64,000 nt of DNA from positions 62,001 to 126,000 of the forward strand of contig NZ_JBAKBF010000004.1 in the NCBI RefSeq assembly GCF_036881715.1, written 5' to 3'. The notes under the pieces are model-generated. The model made no database searches. It saw only the letters and a program-made list of their open reading frames with translations, and had not been told where the DNA came from. Position 1 is the first letter of the stretch. Every line of letters begins with the position of its first letter. The translations under genes and the position numbers were made by a program. This document shows, piece after piece, positions 9,201-17,384 of this stretch. Source of the stretch: Pannonibacter anstelovis. GTDB lineage: Bacteria; Pseudomonadota; Alphaproteobacteria; Rhizobiales; Stappiaceae.

Positions 9201-11096
9201 TGAGAAGGCGCGCTGATCGCCGCCCCGGTAAAAGTCGCGCAGCTTCACCTTCTGCTGCAGATCCCACAGCTGCACGGGCTCAAAGCCCGTCGCTGCCAGA
9301 CGCCCGCCCGGCGCAAGCCGCAGCCCTCCGGCGTCAAGTCTGCCCGTGACCGCGATTTCCGGTGCACTGACATTGCCATAAGGCCGGATTTCGACACGCC
9401 GGTTGCGCTGGCGCCCTGCCTCACTGTCATTTCCGGCAATGGGCTGACCCGCGCCATGACCGGCCGTCCGCAAGCGGCTTGCCGGAATGCCGTGGCGCGT
9501 CTCCAGATAGGCGGCAACAGACTGGGCGCGGCGGGCAGACAGGGGCAGATTGATCTCGTCAGACCCGCGGCTGTCCGTGTGCCCCTCGATCAGGAAGATA
9601 TATTTCTCGCCGCCCGGCGCATTGAGAGCCCCAGCCGCCTTGTCGAGTGCCGGATAGGTGTCAGGCCGGATCACGTCCGAATTCGTTTCGAATTCCACCG
9701 CCAGTGTCAGGCTCGCACCAATGCGCGCTTCCCAGTCCTTCAGGAAGGGGTTTGCCTTGAGGAAGGTCTGGCGCTCATTTTCCAGCACTTCCGCAGTGCC
9801 AAGGAGCCGCTGCCAAGTGGAGAGCCAGCTGCCGCTGAGACCTTTGGCGCCTGCAGCCTCATCCAGATAACTCCGGGCCTTCGCATAGTCCTGAGCCCAG
9901 ACCCGGTTCTTCACCAGTTCCACCAGCATGGCGTATTTCCGGCTGGATGGTGTCACATCAAGGACCGCCTTCAGCGCCGCTTCCCCTTCATCCATACGGC
10001 CCAAGGTTTCCAGCAGGTCCACGGTCTGGCGCACGGCCGTATGCCTGTAGTCAACGAGCACCGCCTTCGCCTCTCCTTCACGGCAATAAGCCAGCGCCTG
10101 ATCCGGCTTGATCGCGAAGGAGAAATTGGCCCAGCACATGTACGTGGCAGTCTGACTGACATGCGGCAGATCCTGATAAGCCTTCTGCAAGAGCGCATAG
10201 CTGCGGTCAAAATCGTAGCTGGCCATCGTCTCGAAGCCATCCAGTGCAGCTTCCGCCACCTTTGACATGGCATAGGCCTGCTCATAGAGCTTCATGGCCT
10301 GCTGGCGGGCATTGAACCGGTCTTTCAGCTCACCTGCCGCGAAAATCAGCGCTTCAGCGCTGCGTTCCGCCACCGCATACTCCAGGACACGCTTCAACTC
10401 GGCAGCCCGTGTTTCGGCAGTGGCACCACTGCGCTCAAGCCGTGTCATCCGGAGCTGTGTCAGCCGCTTCAGCGCTTCGAAGGGCGCGCCCTCGTTCAGG
10501 GCGGCATCGAAGAGCTTCTCTGCCTCCTCCGTATTGCCATCTGACTGGGCGGCAATGGCGCGGATGAAGGTCACGGCACCATCCCGGTTGCCGAAGTTGC
10601 GCTCGATGCCTTGCAGGAAGGTGTCTGCCTCGGCTGGCTGTTTCAGCTTTCCCCGCAGCAGGAAGTAGAGGTTCCGGATGAGATCGGTCTCAAAGCCAAC
10701 AGCCTCGAGACCCTTCTCATAGATGCCGCGGGCACGGTCGAAATCGCCGACCTCTTCATAGGTAAGGCCAAGGTAGACATAGGCTGTCGGAAAATCCGGC
10801 CGCTGATTGATAACCTTGAGATAATTGGCGATCACTTCCTGCCGGTCGGCATAGTTCCGGTCCTCGATCCAGGTCCGGGCAAACAGGCCCTCCGGAGTGT
10901 CCGGAAAGGTGTCTGCCAGATGCTTGCGCATGGCCGATCGCTCAAAACGGCCAGGGATTTCAAGGCTCAGATCCAGCAGCTGCTCCGGCTCCAGTCCCTG
11001 ATAGGGAGAGACGCCTTGCGCAAGAGTGGCACCACCAGCAAAGGGCATGGCGAGGAGGAGGCTCGCACCGGCAAGCGCGGAAAGAAGACGGGTCAT
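6216..11096 (-). CDS. Exported TPR/OmpA/beta-propeller/caspase-like protease
   Basis: The 1626-residue protein starts with a signal peptide (MTRLLSALAGASLLLAMPFA) and is predicted to be periplasmic. Order of domains: TPR-like helices (about 30-445), an OmpA-like peptidoglycan-binding domain (about 470-574, with GHTDSRGSDEINLPLSARRA), a WD40-type propeller (about 600-1270), an Ig-like stretch, and a C14 caspase-like domain (about 1375-1626). The catalytic dyad is intact: His1460 in FIAGHG and Cys1510 in MDICHAG. An in-frame ATG at 11168 overlaps the upstream stop codon by ATGA and would add 24 residues. I preferred 11096 because it gives a normal signal peptide. It is coupled to the papain-like gene. 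Substrate unknown. Confidence 0.85.
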   Translation of the reverse strand: MTRLLSALAGASLLLAMPFAGGATLAQGVSPYQGLEPEQLLDLSLEIPGRFERSAMRKHLADTFPDTPEGLFARTWIEDRNYADRQEVIANYLKVINQRPDFPTAYVYLGLTYEEVGDFDRARGIYEKGLEAVGFETDLIRNLYFLLRGKLKQPAEADTFLQGIERNFGNRDGAVTFIRAIAAQSDGNTEEAEKLFDAALNEGAPFEALKRLTQLRMTRLERSGATAETRAAELKRVLEYAVAERSAEALIFAAGELKDRFNARQQAMKLYEQAYAMSKVAEAALDGFETMASYDFDRSYALLQKAYQDLPHVSQTATYMCWANFSFAIKPDQALAYCREGEAKAVLVDYRHTAVRQTVDLLETLGRMDEGEAALKAVLDVTPSSRKYAMLVELVKNRVWAQDYAKARSYLDEAAGAKGLSGSWLSTWQRLLGTAEVLENERQTFLKANPFLKDWEARIGASLTLAVEFETNSDVIRPDTYPALDKAAGALNAPGGEKYIFLIEGHTDSRGSDEINLPLSARRAQSVAAYLETRHGIPASRLRTAGHGAGQPIAGNDSEAGRQRNRRVEIRPYGNVSAPEIAVTGRLDAGGLRLAPGGRLAATGFEPVQLWDLQQKVKLRDFYRGGDQRAFSPNGRYFASVSKYTEVSGSVTYTLYVYDTKTGHAVAQVHGEAEIAKLAWSPYSDELAYTDAEGFLKIYNVQSRNQRAVTRLSTTRISGPLVWLAGSGKIVAGQAQREGIRVFDGKTLQMERHLPGVDWTHAMGASRDGRYVVAVDNQHQMVIWDTLDWSVVASRSVPVIPKSIAFHPSRPLAVMNDTFNSETGLMLLDLSDGQILAKRKGAQDISLSFTPDGKRIVAGSGGTVEWLDAASLEPVADMTGLAPAGYSISSDKTNALLVSRDSSASHVWDLTTGQRVHTLQVSPKLGWMALEEDGSRQFMVDADNRIVTFSTQDYREEVLEDLGFNVQFVSTSDKYVVFAGQPAGKTDSRTGVLEVRERPSLRKLSRIEFDFVTSRLQYGKSYGTAVNDISISDADGLVALATRWEDGYGHGWTNGKTVRVYEIASGRETKVISLNKEVRDLSFRDEEPGKLRVLEVAGGWRIYDVASGRYEKWEADNGFWTRKLDDGRTIEWSRDLLKLGDRTAFFRGTLRDIEVLEPRNLLVAMTSGNELVYFDLRTLERQLTVVIKNGNEWIAYAPSGEFTSSLGGTDGVFWSLGDNYLPFDALKQRFERPRVIQERLSRLTGEGGTPSAPEPPQVEPELFEAPYKMSVDGPLKASVTEDSFNLKLRIEKADASLPDPELVYTLNGRPVPRGRGFDEEPVYEGGEVIGTSRQFNLQEGVNVIEASIAYRDAKILTQRVEITRTAEAKPQKRASNVQLWFFGVGISDYEIATQNLEYAHKDAQELEKAFKAQEGVLYGKVNTRVLVNDQATERNIRVEMNDFLRQASAEDVIVLFIAGHGVQDNEQQLYLVTHDGDMQRPYTGMQVDKFRDFLEGRPVNQKAVFLMDICHAGTVGPRKRGRVTAEDAVKALTEGTGTIVVASSTGAQSSLEDESYRGGHGAFTAALLEGLDGEADRNAGDANGFTSIQELISYTSRRVPQLTDGAQHPTIPKSENVLDFPVAQAN

Positions 11097-11164
11097 TCGG
11101 TTCAGGCTCCAGCAAGTTCTGGAAAGCGGAAAGAAAAGTACGGTCCGGGGTGCTTGGGTCTGGG

Positions 11165-13018
11165 TCATGGGGCCACCTGCACCTCAATTGTTGTCTCGGA
11201 CCGGTTGCCGGCAGCATCGACGGCAACAATCGTGACGGGATGAGCCTTGCCATCCGCAGGCACCTCCACGCTGGCCTCGAATGGCCCGCGTGAGGAGAAT
11301 TTCGATGAAAGGGCCCCAGCAATGGTGATGGACTGGATCAGCCCCTCATCCTGTGCGTTGCCCTTGAGCACAAAGGAAGCTTCAGAGATACGGCGGATGG
11401 CAGCCTGCCCGGCAATGACCTCCAGCTCGTCAGCGGTAGGTTCCGACACCACCAGCTTTGGCGGCGTGCGGTCCTGCATGTTCTGCTCCGGGGCCACATG
11501 CTCGATGCTGACGATCAGCGGCACCACCGTGGCCTCTCCGCTCGCTGCTTCAAAGGAGAGCGGCCCCTCGCGTGTGATGTCCTTTTCCGGGACGAGAGCT
11601 GAGCCCAGCGCCGCTTCAAGACGCGGCAGCGGTCCTGCCCTGCCCCCATTCATCCGTTCGGCGATGGCACTCGCGTCCAGCGGCTCGCGTGAGAACAGCA
11701 CGACGTAGTAGTCACGCCCCGTGTCATCATTCAGCCGCGTGAAGAAATCCTCCGTCGGCCCCGGCACCAGCAGCGCATTGCCTGCCTCTGCCCTGGGATT
11801 GATGCCGCGGTTTCTCGGGAAAAGCTCCACATAGCGACCGGCGCTGTCACCGCCCAGAACGTAGATATAACCACCGGACCTGCTGGAAATTTCCGCCCGG
11901 AAGCGCGAGCCCGACGGCATGGGGTCATCCAGCCGCACGTTCTCACCACGCCGTGAAACCGTCAGCTCCTTGCCCGTGATATGAATAAGCCGCAGGCTGC
12001 CGCCCATGTCCACCACCTTTTCAGGCTCCGGCGGCTGCGGCGGGATCATCTCGAACCCCTCCCTCACAAAGGCATTGAAGTCGTCATAGGAGACCCAGAC
12101 GAAGCCTCCATTACCCCATTCCGTCCCCCAGCTGTTGATCAGCTCAAAGGCTCCGCCGAACTTCGTATCGTCGTAGCCGATCACCGCCATGGCATGTCCG
12201 CCAAGCTCGCCCCGGTCCCGCAGGGCGATATCCTCGCGGCCACGCAGGTAACGCTCGCCCGAGTCCATGAAAGCATCGGAAACAAGCATGCCGATGACGA
12301 CCGGATTGCCATTGGCAAGCGCCCGGCGCACGGCTACATGTTTTGCGTTGGACCGCCGGTCGAACAGGCGCTTGTAGCCGCCAATGCGGTAATTAGCTGC
12401 AAGATTCAGATGTTCGGGCCCCGGACGGGCACTGCAGCTCTTGTCCGTATAGGGAAAGTCGCGCAGAAGCGGCACGCCATCTTCTGCCATCAACTCGAGC
12501 GCATCAGCCGGCAGCGAACCAGCATCGCAGCCGCCCCGGCGGATCTGGTTGTAGACGAAGGCTGGAGAGAAAACGCTGCGGTTGATGTCGCTGCGGGAGG
12601 TAATCTCCAGACGCCGTGCCTCGCTCAGGGTGCGGGCGGCATAGGCAGAGGCCCAGCCAACACAACTGCCCTGCTGCCCCTGATCGCCCGGCGTAGGCGC
12701 GAAGGCCTTCAGAGACACGCGAGGCGGCAGGGCCGCATAGTTGCCCCGCGCCATGGGTGCCCCCTTTGGCACGGCCCCATAGACCTGCTCGTCGAACACG
12801 GCCCCTGTCGCAAATTGCGCAAGGGCAGAAGCGGCGGGGAACACGGCTGCCGCCCCGATCAGCGCCGCCACGAGGCATTGCCTGACCGCCCTGGATGCAA
12901 AACGCGAAAGAAATGACCTGGCACCACCCGGCGTCATATCCGCGCCGGTGTCACTATGCTGCATTGCTATCATGCGTTCTGTCCCGCTCCACGCTGCATA
13001 CGCCCCGAACGCCAGCAC
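11165..13018 (-). CDS. Exported papain-like (C1) cysteine peptidase with DUF4384
   Basis: A 617-residue protein with a hydrophobic export signal ending near residue 68 (AASALAQ). The C1 peptidase domain spans about 95-330 with a full catalytic set: Gln113 and Cys119 in DQGQQGSCVGWA, His275 in GGHAMAVIGYDD and Asn295 in ELINSWGTEWG. A DUF4384-like region follows (about 340-470), then an Ig-like C-terminal domain (about 530-617). The start is GTG at 13018, with GAGG seven bases upstream; internal ATGs at 12973 and 12937 are alternatives. Its stop overlaps the first ATG of the caspase-like gene. It is probably periplasmic or surface-exposed. It has no obvious inhibitory propeptide. Confidence 0.85.
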   Translation of the reverse strand: MLAFGAYAAWSGTERMIAMQHSDTGADMTPGGARSFLSRFASRAVRQCLVAALIGAAAVFPAASALAQFATGAVFDEQVYGAVPKGAPMARGNYAALPPRVSLKAFAPTPGDQGQQGSCVGWASAYAARTLSEARRLEITSRSDINRSVFSPAFVYNQIRRGGCDAGSLPADALELMAEDGVPLLRDFPYTDKSCSARPGPEHLNLAANYRIGGYKRLFDRRSNAKHVAVRRALANGNPVVIGMLVSDAFMDSGERYLRGREDIALRDRGELGGHAMAVIGYDDTKFGGAFELINSWGTEWGNGGFVWVSYDDFNAFVREGFEMIPPQPPEPEKVVDMGGSLRLIHITGKELTVSRRGENVRLDDPMPSGSRFRAEISSRSGGYIYVLGGDSAGRYVELFPRNRGINPRAEAGNALLVPGPTEDFFTRLNDDTGRDYYVVLFSREPLDASAIAERMNGGRAGPLPRLEAALGSALVPEKDITREGPLSFEAASGEATVVPLIVSIEHVAPEQNMQDRTPPKLVVSEPTADELEVIAGQAAIRRISEASFVLKGNAQDEGLIQSITIAGALSSKFSSRGPFEASVEVPADGKAHPVTIVAVDAAGNRSETTIEVQVAP

Positions 13019-13394
13019 GGAGAAACCTCACTCACCCGGTTTTCACGAACCGGCCTGCCCTTGAGGCATATCAGCAGGGAGCGGCGGCGGGCTCATCCCC
13101 CAAATGGGGTATAAACTGCGCAAAGATCTTCAAGCCGGTGCACCAGACACTTGATCCGAAAAAGAATGGGCGGCCCGGAGACCGCCCCTTCGAAGGACTG
13201 AAAAGGTCAGTTGAAAATTGATGTTCCGTTTGCCCACAAGGCACCCAGCCATGCGCGAGATCTAGACCTTTTCAGGAATAGAGGCTGAAACTCACCCGAA
13301 AAAAATCATTTCAGCAGGCTGCGGATCTCACGCGCGACAACAACCGGAAGCGTTCCCACACAATGCTCCCCAGCCGGAACTGACGGGAGCCCTG
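13019..13394. other. Intergenic region upstream of the protease operon
   Basis: There is no gene here. The stretch must hold the promoter of the papain/caspase-like operon (minus strand) and carries the terminator of the DUF1800-DUF1501 pair at 13160-13187. No clear operator is visible to me. Confidence 0.5.
13160..13187 (-). terminator. Terminator of the DUF1800-DUF1501 operon
   Basis: On the minus strand GGGCGG, an 8-nt loop and CCGCCC (13187-13168) are followed by ATTCTTTTTC. It lies about 210 bp beyond the DUF1501 stop codon and would separate that operon from the protease genes. Confidence 0.65.
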
Positions 13395-14561
13395 TCAGAT
13401 GAAGCCGGGGCGTCCCTCCAACTCAAGGCCGGGAAACACTGTGTCCGTCAGCGCGGAGGCCTTGAGGCCGAACTGGTGGCCGAGAAGAGCGGCAGCCACA
13501 GCGCGCACGTCACCGGTCGGGTTGAGGTCCCGGTCATCCAGCAGGTTCCCCTCACCCAGTCCTGGCCAGCGTCCATAGACCTTGCCGCCCCGGATGGCCC
13601 CGCCCGCGATCACCGCGCAGCCACCAGTGCCATGATCCGTGCCGTCATTGGCGTTCTGGCGCACGGTGCGGCCGAATTCCGTCATCGCCACAACAGCCGT
13701 CTTTGCCCACACCCCAGGCCCCAGCTCTTCACGAAGCGACAGAATGGCCGCGGACAGGTCCTTTACGGCGCTGGAAAAATCCTGCTTCTGCTGGACATGG
13801 GTATCCCAGCCGGTGATGGAGAAGCTGGCGATACGGTATTCATCCTTCAGCAGCGCTCCGGCCATCCTGGCAACCTGGATAATGCTGTTGTTGCGCTTTT
13901 CCTCTGCGTAGAGCGCGTCGGTGAAACTGTCGATGCCGACCGCCTGTTTCAGAGCCTCCGAAAAGGCAGGCTCACGCTCGTAAAGCCTGACCAGAAAGGC
14001 CAGCTCATCCTGCCCCAGTGACACATCCGAACGCGGCGACCACACATCGGCCGGATTGGCCCCGGACAGGATCATCTCCTGCGCACTGCTGACACTGATC
14101 GCCTTCAAGGGCTCGCCGGTAAGCGACAGCGTCCGGTTGAGCCATCCGCCGGCTCGGGCTGCACCTTCCGTCCCGCCTGCTTCCAGAATGTCCTGCCCGT
14201 CGAAGTGGCTGCGGATGTTGCGGTATGGAGTTGAAACTGCATGAACGAAGGCCAGCTCCTCTGCCTTCCACAAGGGCAGCAAGGGCGCCGCCGCCGGATG
14301 AAGGCCGAAAAAGTTGTCCAATGGGATCAATTGTGGCGCCGAGGCTTCCACCAGTTTGGGCCGCAGGCCCGCAAAGGCCTTGTCACCAACCGGCTGCACC
14401 AGATCCAGCCCGTCCATCGCCCCGCGCAGGATGATCGCGATGAAGCGGTTGTCTCCCGGCATGGCGGCCAGCGCCAGAGGCGTGAAGAGCGGAGCTGCCG
14501 CCGCGCAACAGGCAGAGGCCAGAAACCCGCGCCGGGTCAGTCCAGTCAGCGTGCCAGCCAT
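13395..14561 (-). CDS. DUF1501 family secreted protein
   Basis: This 388-residue protein opens with a twin-arginine signal (LTRRGFLASACCAAAAP), so it is exported folded, possibly with a cofactor. DUF1501 proteins belong to the alkaline-phosphatase/sulfatase-like superfamily but have no agreed function. Conserved stretches here include HPAAAPLLPLWKAEELAFVHAV, ending at about residue 111 and starting at 91, and a C-terminal region with MTEFGRTVRQNANDGTDHGT near residue 295, which looks like a metal-binding site. It is encoded 4 bp after the DUF1800 gene, the standard pairing for these families. Confidence 0.88.
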   Translation of the reverse strand: MAGTLTGLTRRGFLASACCAAAAPLFTPLALAAMPGDNRFIAIILRGAMDGLDLVQPVGDKAFAGLRPKLVEASAPQLIPLDNFFGLHPAAAPLLPLWKAEELAFVHAVSTPYRNIRSHFDGQDILEAGGTEGAARAGGWLNRTLSLTGEPLKAISVSSAQEMILSGANPADVWSPRSDVSLGQDELAFLVRLYEREPAFSEALKQAVGIDSFTDALYAEEKRNNSIIQVARMAGALLKDEYRIASFSITGWDTHVQQKQDFSSAVKDLSAAILSLREELGPGVWAKTAVVAMTEFGRTVRQNANDGTDHGTGGCAVIAGGAIRGGKVYGRWPGLGEGNLLDDRDLNPTGDVRAVAAALLGHQFGLKASALTDTVFPGLELEGRPGFI

Positions 14562-14565
14562 CGGT

Positions 14566-16092
14566 TTATCTCCTGTTGAACTCGGGTGAAACCAGCACGA
14601 GCATCAGCCCGGCCTCACGGCTCGGCGCGCGCGAGACGAGTTGCAGCGTATCGTCGCGGGCCAGATCCAGAAGGGCGTCATGGGCAAACTGCCGCGGATC
14701 CGGCTTGCCGGGAATGCGCCGCGCCAGCCGCCGCGCCCATTCAATCCGCATCGAAAGCTGTGCCGGGTTGAACCAATAGGCGCTCTGATCCTTGAAGCCT
14801 GCCGCATCGCTTGGCCGCCATACGGGCTCCCCAAGGGCCGTTATCATCTGCGCCGCCTGCCGGGCGAGAGAGCGTTTCATCTTCGGCCGGGGTTTGCGGT
14901 CATCACCGCTGTTCTCCCCGCTCTCCATGCCGCGCCAGGTTTCATCACCGCTCCCGGGCTCCGCCATGGCCAGCCGCTGAGGTCCAGCCTCCGGCAGGTC
15001 AAAGGCCCCAAGGATCCCGTCCTCATCATTCAAAAGGTCCTGCGGCCGCGTCAGTCCCGCTGCCCGCAGACTGGAGACAACGTAGTCGAACGGCTTCTTG
15101 AATTTCTGACCAGGCTCCACCCAGGCAGCCTTGCTTTCCAGCATCGCCCGGTACACAGCCATCAAGTCTCCATCTTCCGTCTTCCATGCCTTCACCATGG
15201 CAGCAATGGTGTGCTCATCCGGCGTCTCGCTGATGAAATGCTTGAAGAGCTGCGTGCTGACATGGCGCATGGTGCGCTCATCCGAGGCCAGATCCTCCAG
15301 CACGGTGTGAGCGACGTCGAAAACGCCCTCGGTACGCTCATAATGCCTGCCGAGCACCTTGAACGCCCCCGGTTCTGCCCGGTTGCGATCGAACCCGGCC
15401 CGAACCTCGTCTCGATTGAACACAAGGCCAGTCAGCAGCAGCGCAAGCTCGCGCACATCCGTCTGGCTGTAACCGGAGTTGACGCCCAAGGTGTGCAGCT
15501 CCATCACCTCACGGCCGAAATTCTCGTTTACGCTACCGCCGCGCTTCTGCGCCTGCCGCGAGTTTGGCCCCATGGATTGCGCCTGATCCAGAAACACCAG
15601 CATGGCCGGGTGCAGCGACACCGCCTTGAGCAGGTCTGCAAAGCGCCCGGACAGATTGGGCCGGATGGCCTCTGCCTCATAGAGCGGCACGATCAGGCGC
15701 ATCTCGGTGGACTTGCTGGCACTAACGGTAAAATGATTGAGCCAGAAACCAGCCAGCCGCTCCTGAAAGCCGAAGGAAGAGCCCGCGGCCTGAGCAATCC
15801 TGCCCGACACGTCCGCATCGAATCTGGCCGCCACGCTCCGATTCAACGCCTTCTCCTGCTCTCCCAGCGCTTCGCCATTCCTGATCCGCTGTGTCAGATC
15901 CTGGCGCACGCTCCGGTATTGCCGGATACGCGTCTTGCGCGTCTCCACTCCTTCACGGGGAAACAGCAGCTTCTCGTCCTGCGCCTGGCGCAGCTGTTCC
16001 AGAAGCGCATCCGGATCGCTGTCCGGCGTTTCTCCCGGCGTCAGGCCAAATCCGAACCGCACCCCGGCCATCACCGCCCGTGAAACCGCCAT
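14566..16092 (-). CDS. DUF1800 family protein
   Basis: The protein (508 residues) belongs to DUF1800, found nearly always next to DUF1501; the function of the pair is unknown. Family signatures visible are RFGFGLTPGE at the N-terminus, the NHFTVSASKSTEMR segment near residue 145 and ENFGREVMELHTLGVNSGY near 195. I chose the ATG at 16092 because AAGGAG lies five bases upstream. The ATG at 16110 has its GGAGG almost touching it, and the longest frame starts at 16176. No signal peptide is clear. It is divergent from the iron importer. Confidence 0.85.
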   Translation of the reverse strand: MAVSRAVMAGVRFGFGLTPGETPDSDPDALLEQLRQAQDEKLLFPREGVETRKTRIRQYRSVRQDLTQRIRNGEALGEQEKALNRSVAARFDADVSGRIAQAAGSSFGFQERLAGFWLNHFTVSASKSTEMRLIVPLYEAEAIRPNLSGRFADLLKAVSLHPAMLVFLDQAQSMGPNSRQAQKRGGSVNENFGREVMELHTLGVNSGYSQTDVRELALLLTGLVFNRDEVRAGFDRNRAEPGAFKVLGRHYERTEGVFDVAHTVLEDLASDERTMRHVSTQLFKHFISETPDEHTIAAMVKAWKTEDGDLMAVYRAMLESKAAWVEPGQKFKKPFDYVVSSLRAAGLTRPQDLLNDEDGILGAFDLPEAGPQRLAMAEPGSGDETWRGMESGENSGDDRKPRPKMKRSLARQAAQMITALGEPVWRPSDAAGFKDQSAYWFNPAQLSMRIEWARRLARRIPGKPDPRQFAHDALLDLARDDTLQLVSRAPSREAGLMLVLVSPEFNRR

Positions 16093-16364
16093 ACCTGCTC
16101 CTTGGCTCATACCTCCGGCATGCCGATACGCAGCCGGAACGCCTGACATGAGACGCTGGCAATGCGGTGAAACCAAGAACAGGTTAAGTCATTGCGTATA
16201 TGATTTTTTTTCACAATCCGGCGGCCAGAGAAGGCAAAACTTGGGCAACTCTGGAATCCCGGCAAGCCAGAGCCGCCCACATTAATATGAGTTTCAGAGT
16301 CTTGTTTGCTTCAGCACGTGCAGTTATAAGGCGCCAGCTCCAACAGCTTGGCCGGAACATACCC

Positions 16365-17384
16365 ATGAAATCTCTTCTGATCGCCTCGAGCGTCATCGCC
16401 TCCCTTGCCGCAACGGTGACGGCAGCCTCTGCTGCACAGACCAAGTACCCGCTGACGATCGAGAACTGCGGCGTGCAAGTCACCTTCACCAAGGCTCCGG
16501 AGCGGGCCGTTGGCCTTGGCCAGAACAGCGCGGAAATCCTGCTGCTGCTCGGCCTTGAGGACAAGATGGTTGGTACCGCCTTCTGGCCGAACAAGGTTCT
16601 GCCGCAGCTGGAAGAAGCCAATGCCAAGGTGAAGGTGCTGACGGTCGAGTTTCCGACGTTTGAATCCATTCTGGCAGAAAACCCGGACTTTGTGGCTTCT
16701 GCACTGCCGAGCCTGATCGGCCCGTCGAGCAAGGTCGCGAAGCGCGAGGATTTTGAGAAGCTGGAAATACCGGCCTACCTGTCGCCCAGCACCTGCGTCG
16801 CTGAGGGCGTAGCCAAGGACAAGTTCGGCTATGGCGAGCGTTCCGAACTGTGGAAAATGGACACGCTCTTCAAGGAGATCGATGAACTTGCCCAGATCTT
16901 TGACGTGCAGGAAAAGGGTCAGGCCCTGATCGCCGATCTGAAGAGGCGCGAAGCCGAACTGCGCGCCACGGCGCCCAAGGATGGCAAGAAGCTGTCCTAC
17001 GTGTTCTGGTTCTCCAGCCCTTCTCCGTCCGCAGATGCTTACCTGGGCGGAAAGTACAGCGCGTCGGGCTTCATCGCCGACGTTCTCGGCGGCACGAATG
17101 CGATTCAGTCGGAAGCCGAATCCCCGGCTCTGGGCTGGGAGAGCATCATCGCCTCCAACCCGGACGTGATCGTGGTTGCCCGTGTCGACCGCAACCGCTG
17201 GGAACTCGACAAGGCCGAGGCCAAGATTGAGTTCCTGACATCGGACCCGGCAACCAGCCAGATGCCTGCCGTCAAGAACAAGGCGATGGTCATCATGGAC
17301 GGACAGGCCATGAACCCGACCGTCCGCACGATCTTCGGCGCCGAACAGGTGGCTGAGCAGCTCAAGGCGCTCGGCTTGCGGTGA
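16365..17384 (+). CDS. Iron-complex ABC transporter substrate-binding protein
   Basis: A 339-residue periplasmic protein with a clean signal peptide (MKSLLIASSVIASLAATVTA, cleaved after ASA). It belongs to the FecB/FhuD/BtuF class III binding proteins: ENCGVQVTFTKAPERAVGLGQNSAE is the usual entry to the first lobe and GWESIIASNPDVIVVA a marker of the second. It should capture a ferric siderophore, haem or similar complex for the permease and ATPase that follow. The start at 16365 was chosen over 16200 because it begins the signal peptide. It overlaps the permease by 4 bp. I see no convincing Fur, Irr or RirA box upstream. Confidence 0.9.
   Translation: MKSLLIASSVIASLAATVTAASAAQTKYPLTIENCGVQVTFTKAPERAVGLGQNSAEILLLLGLEDKMVGTAFWPNKVLPQLEEANAKVKVLTVEFPTFESILAENPDFVASALPSLIGPSSKVAKREDFEKLEIPAYLSPSTCVAEGVAKDKFGYGERSELWKMDTLFKEIDELAQIFDVQEKGQALIADLKRREAELRATAPKDGKKLSYVFWFSSPSPSADAYLGGKYSASGFIADVLGGTNAIQSEAESPALGWESIIASNPDVIVVARVDRNRWELDKAEAKIEFLTSDPATSQMPAVKNKAMVIMDGQAMNPTVRTIFGAEQVAEQLKALGLR

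Noticed and set aside
13019..13394. Possible small gene around 13019-13221
   Set aside because: The only frame has poor composition, lacks a ribosome binding site and overlaps the terminator hairpin.
16200..16364. TGA-N7-TCA stretch near 16201 as an iron regulator box
   Set aside because: The spacing does not fit the RirA-type pattern I know (TGA-N9-TCA), and the sequence is mostly a T-run.
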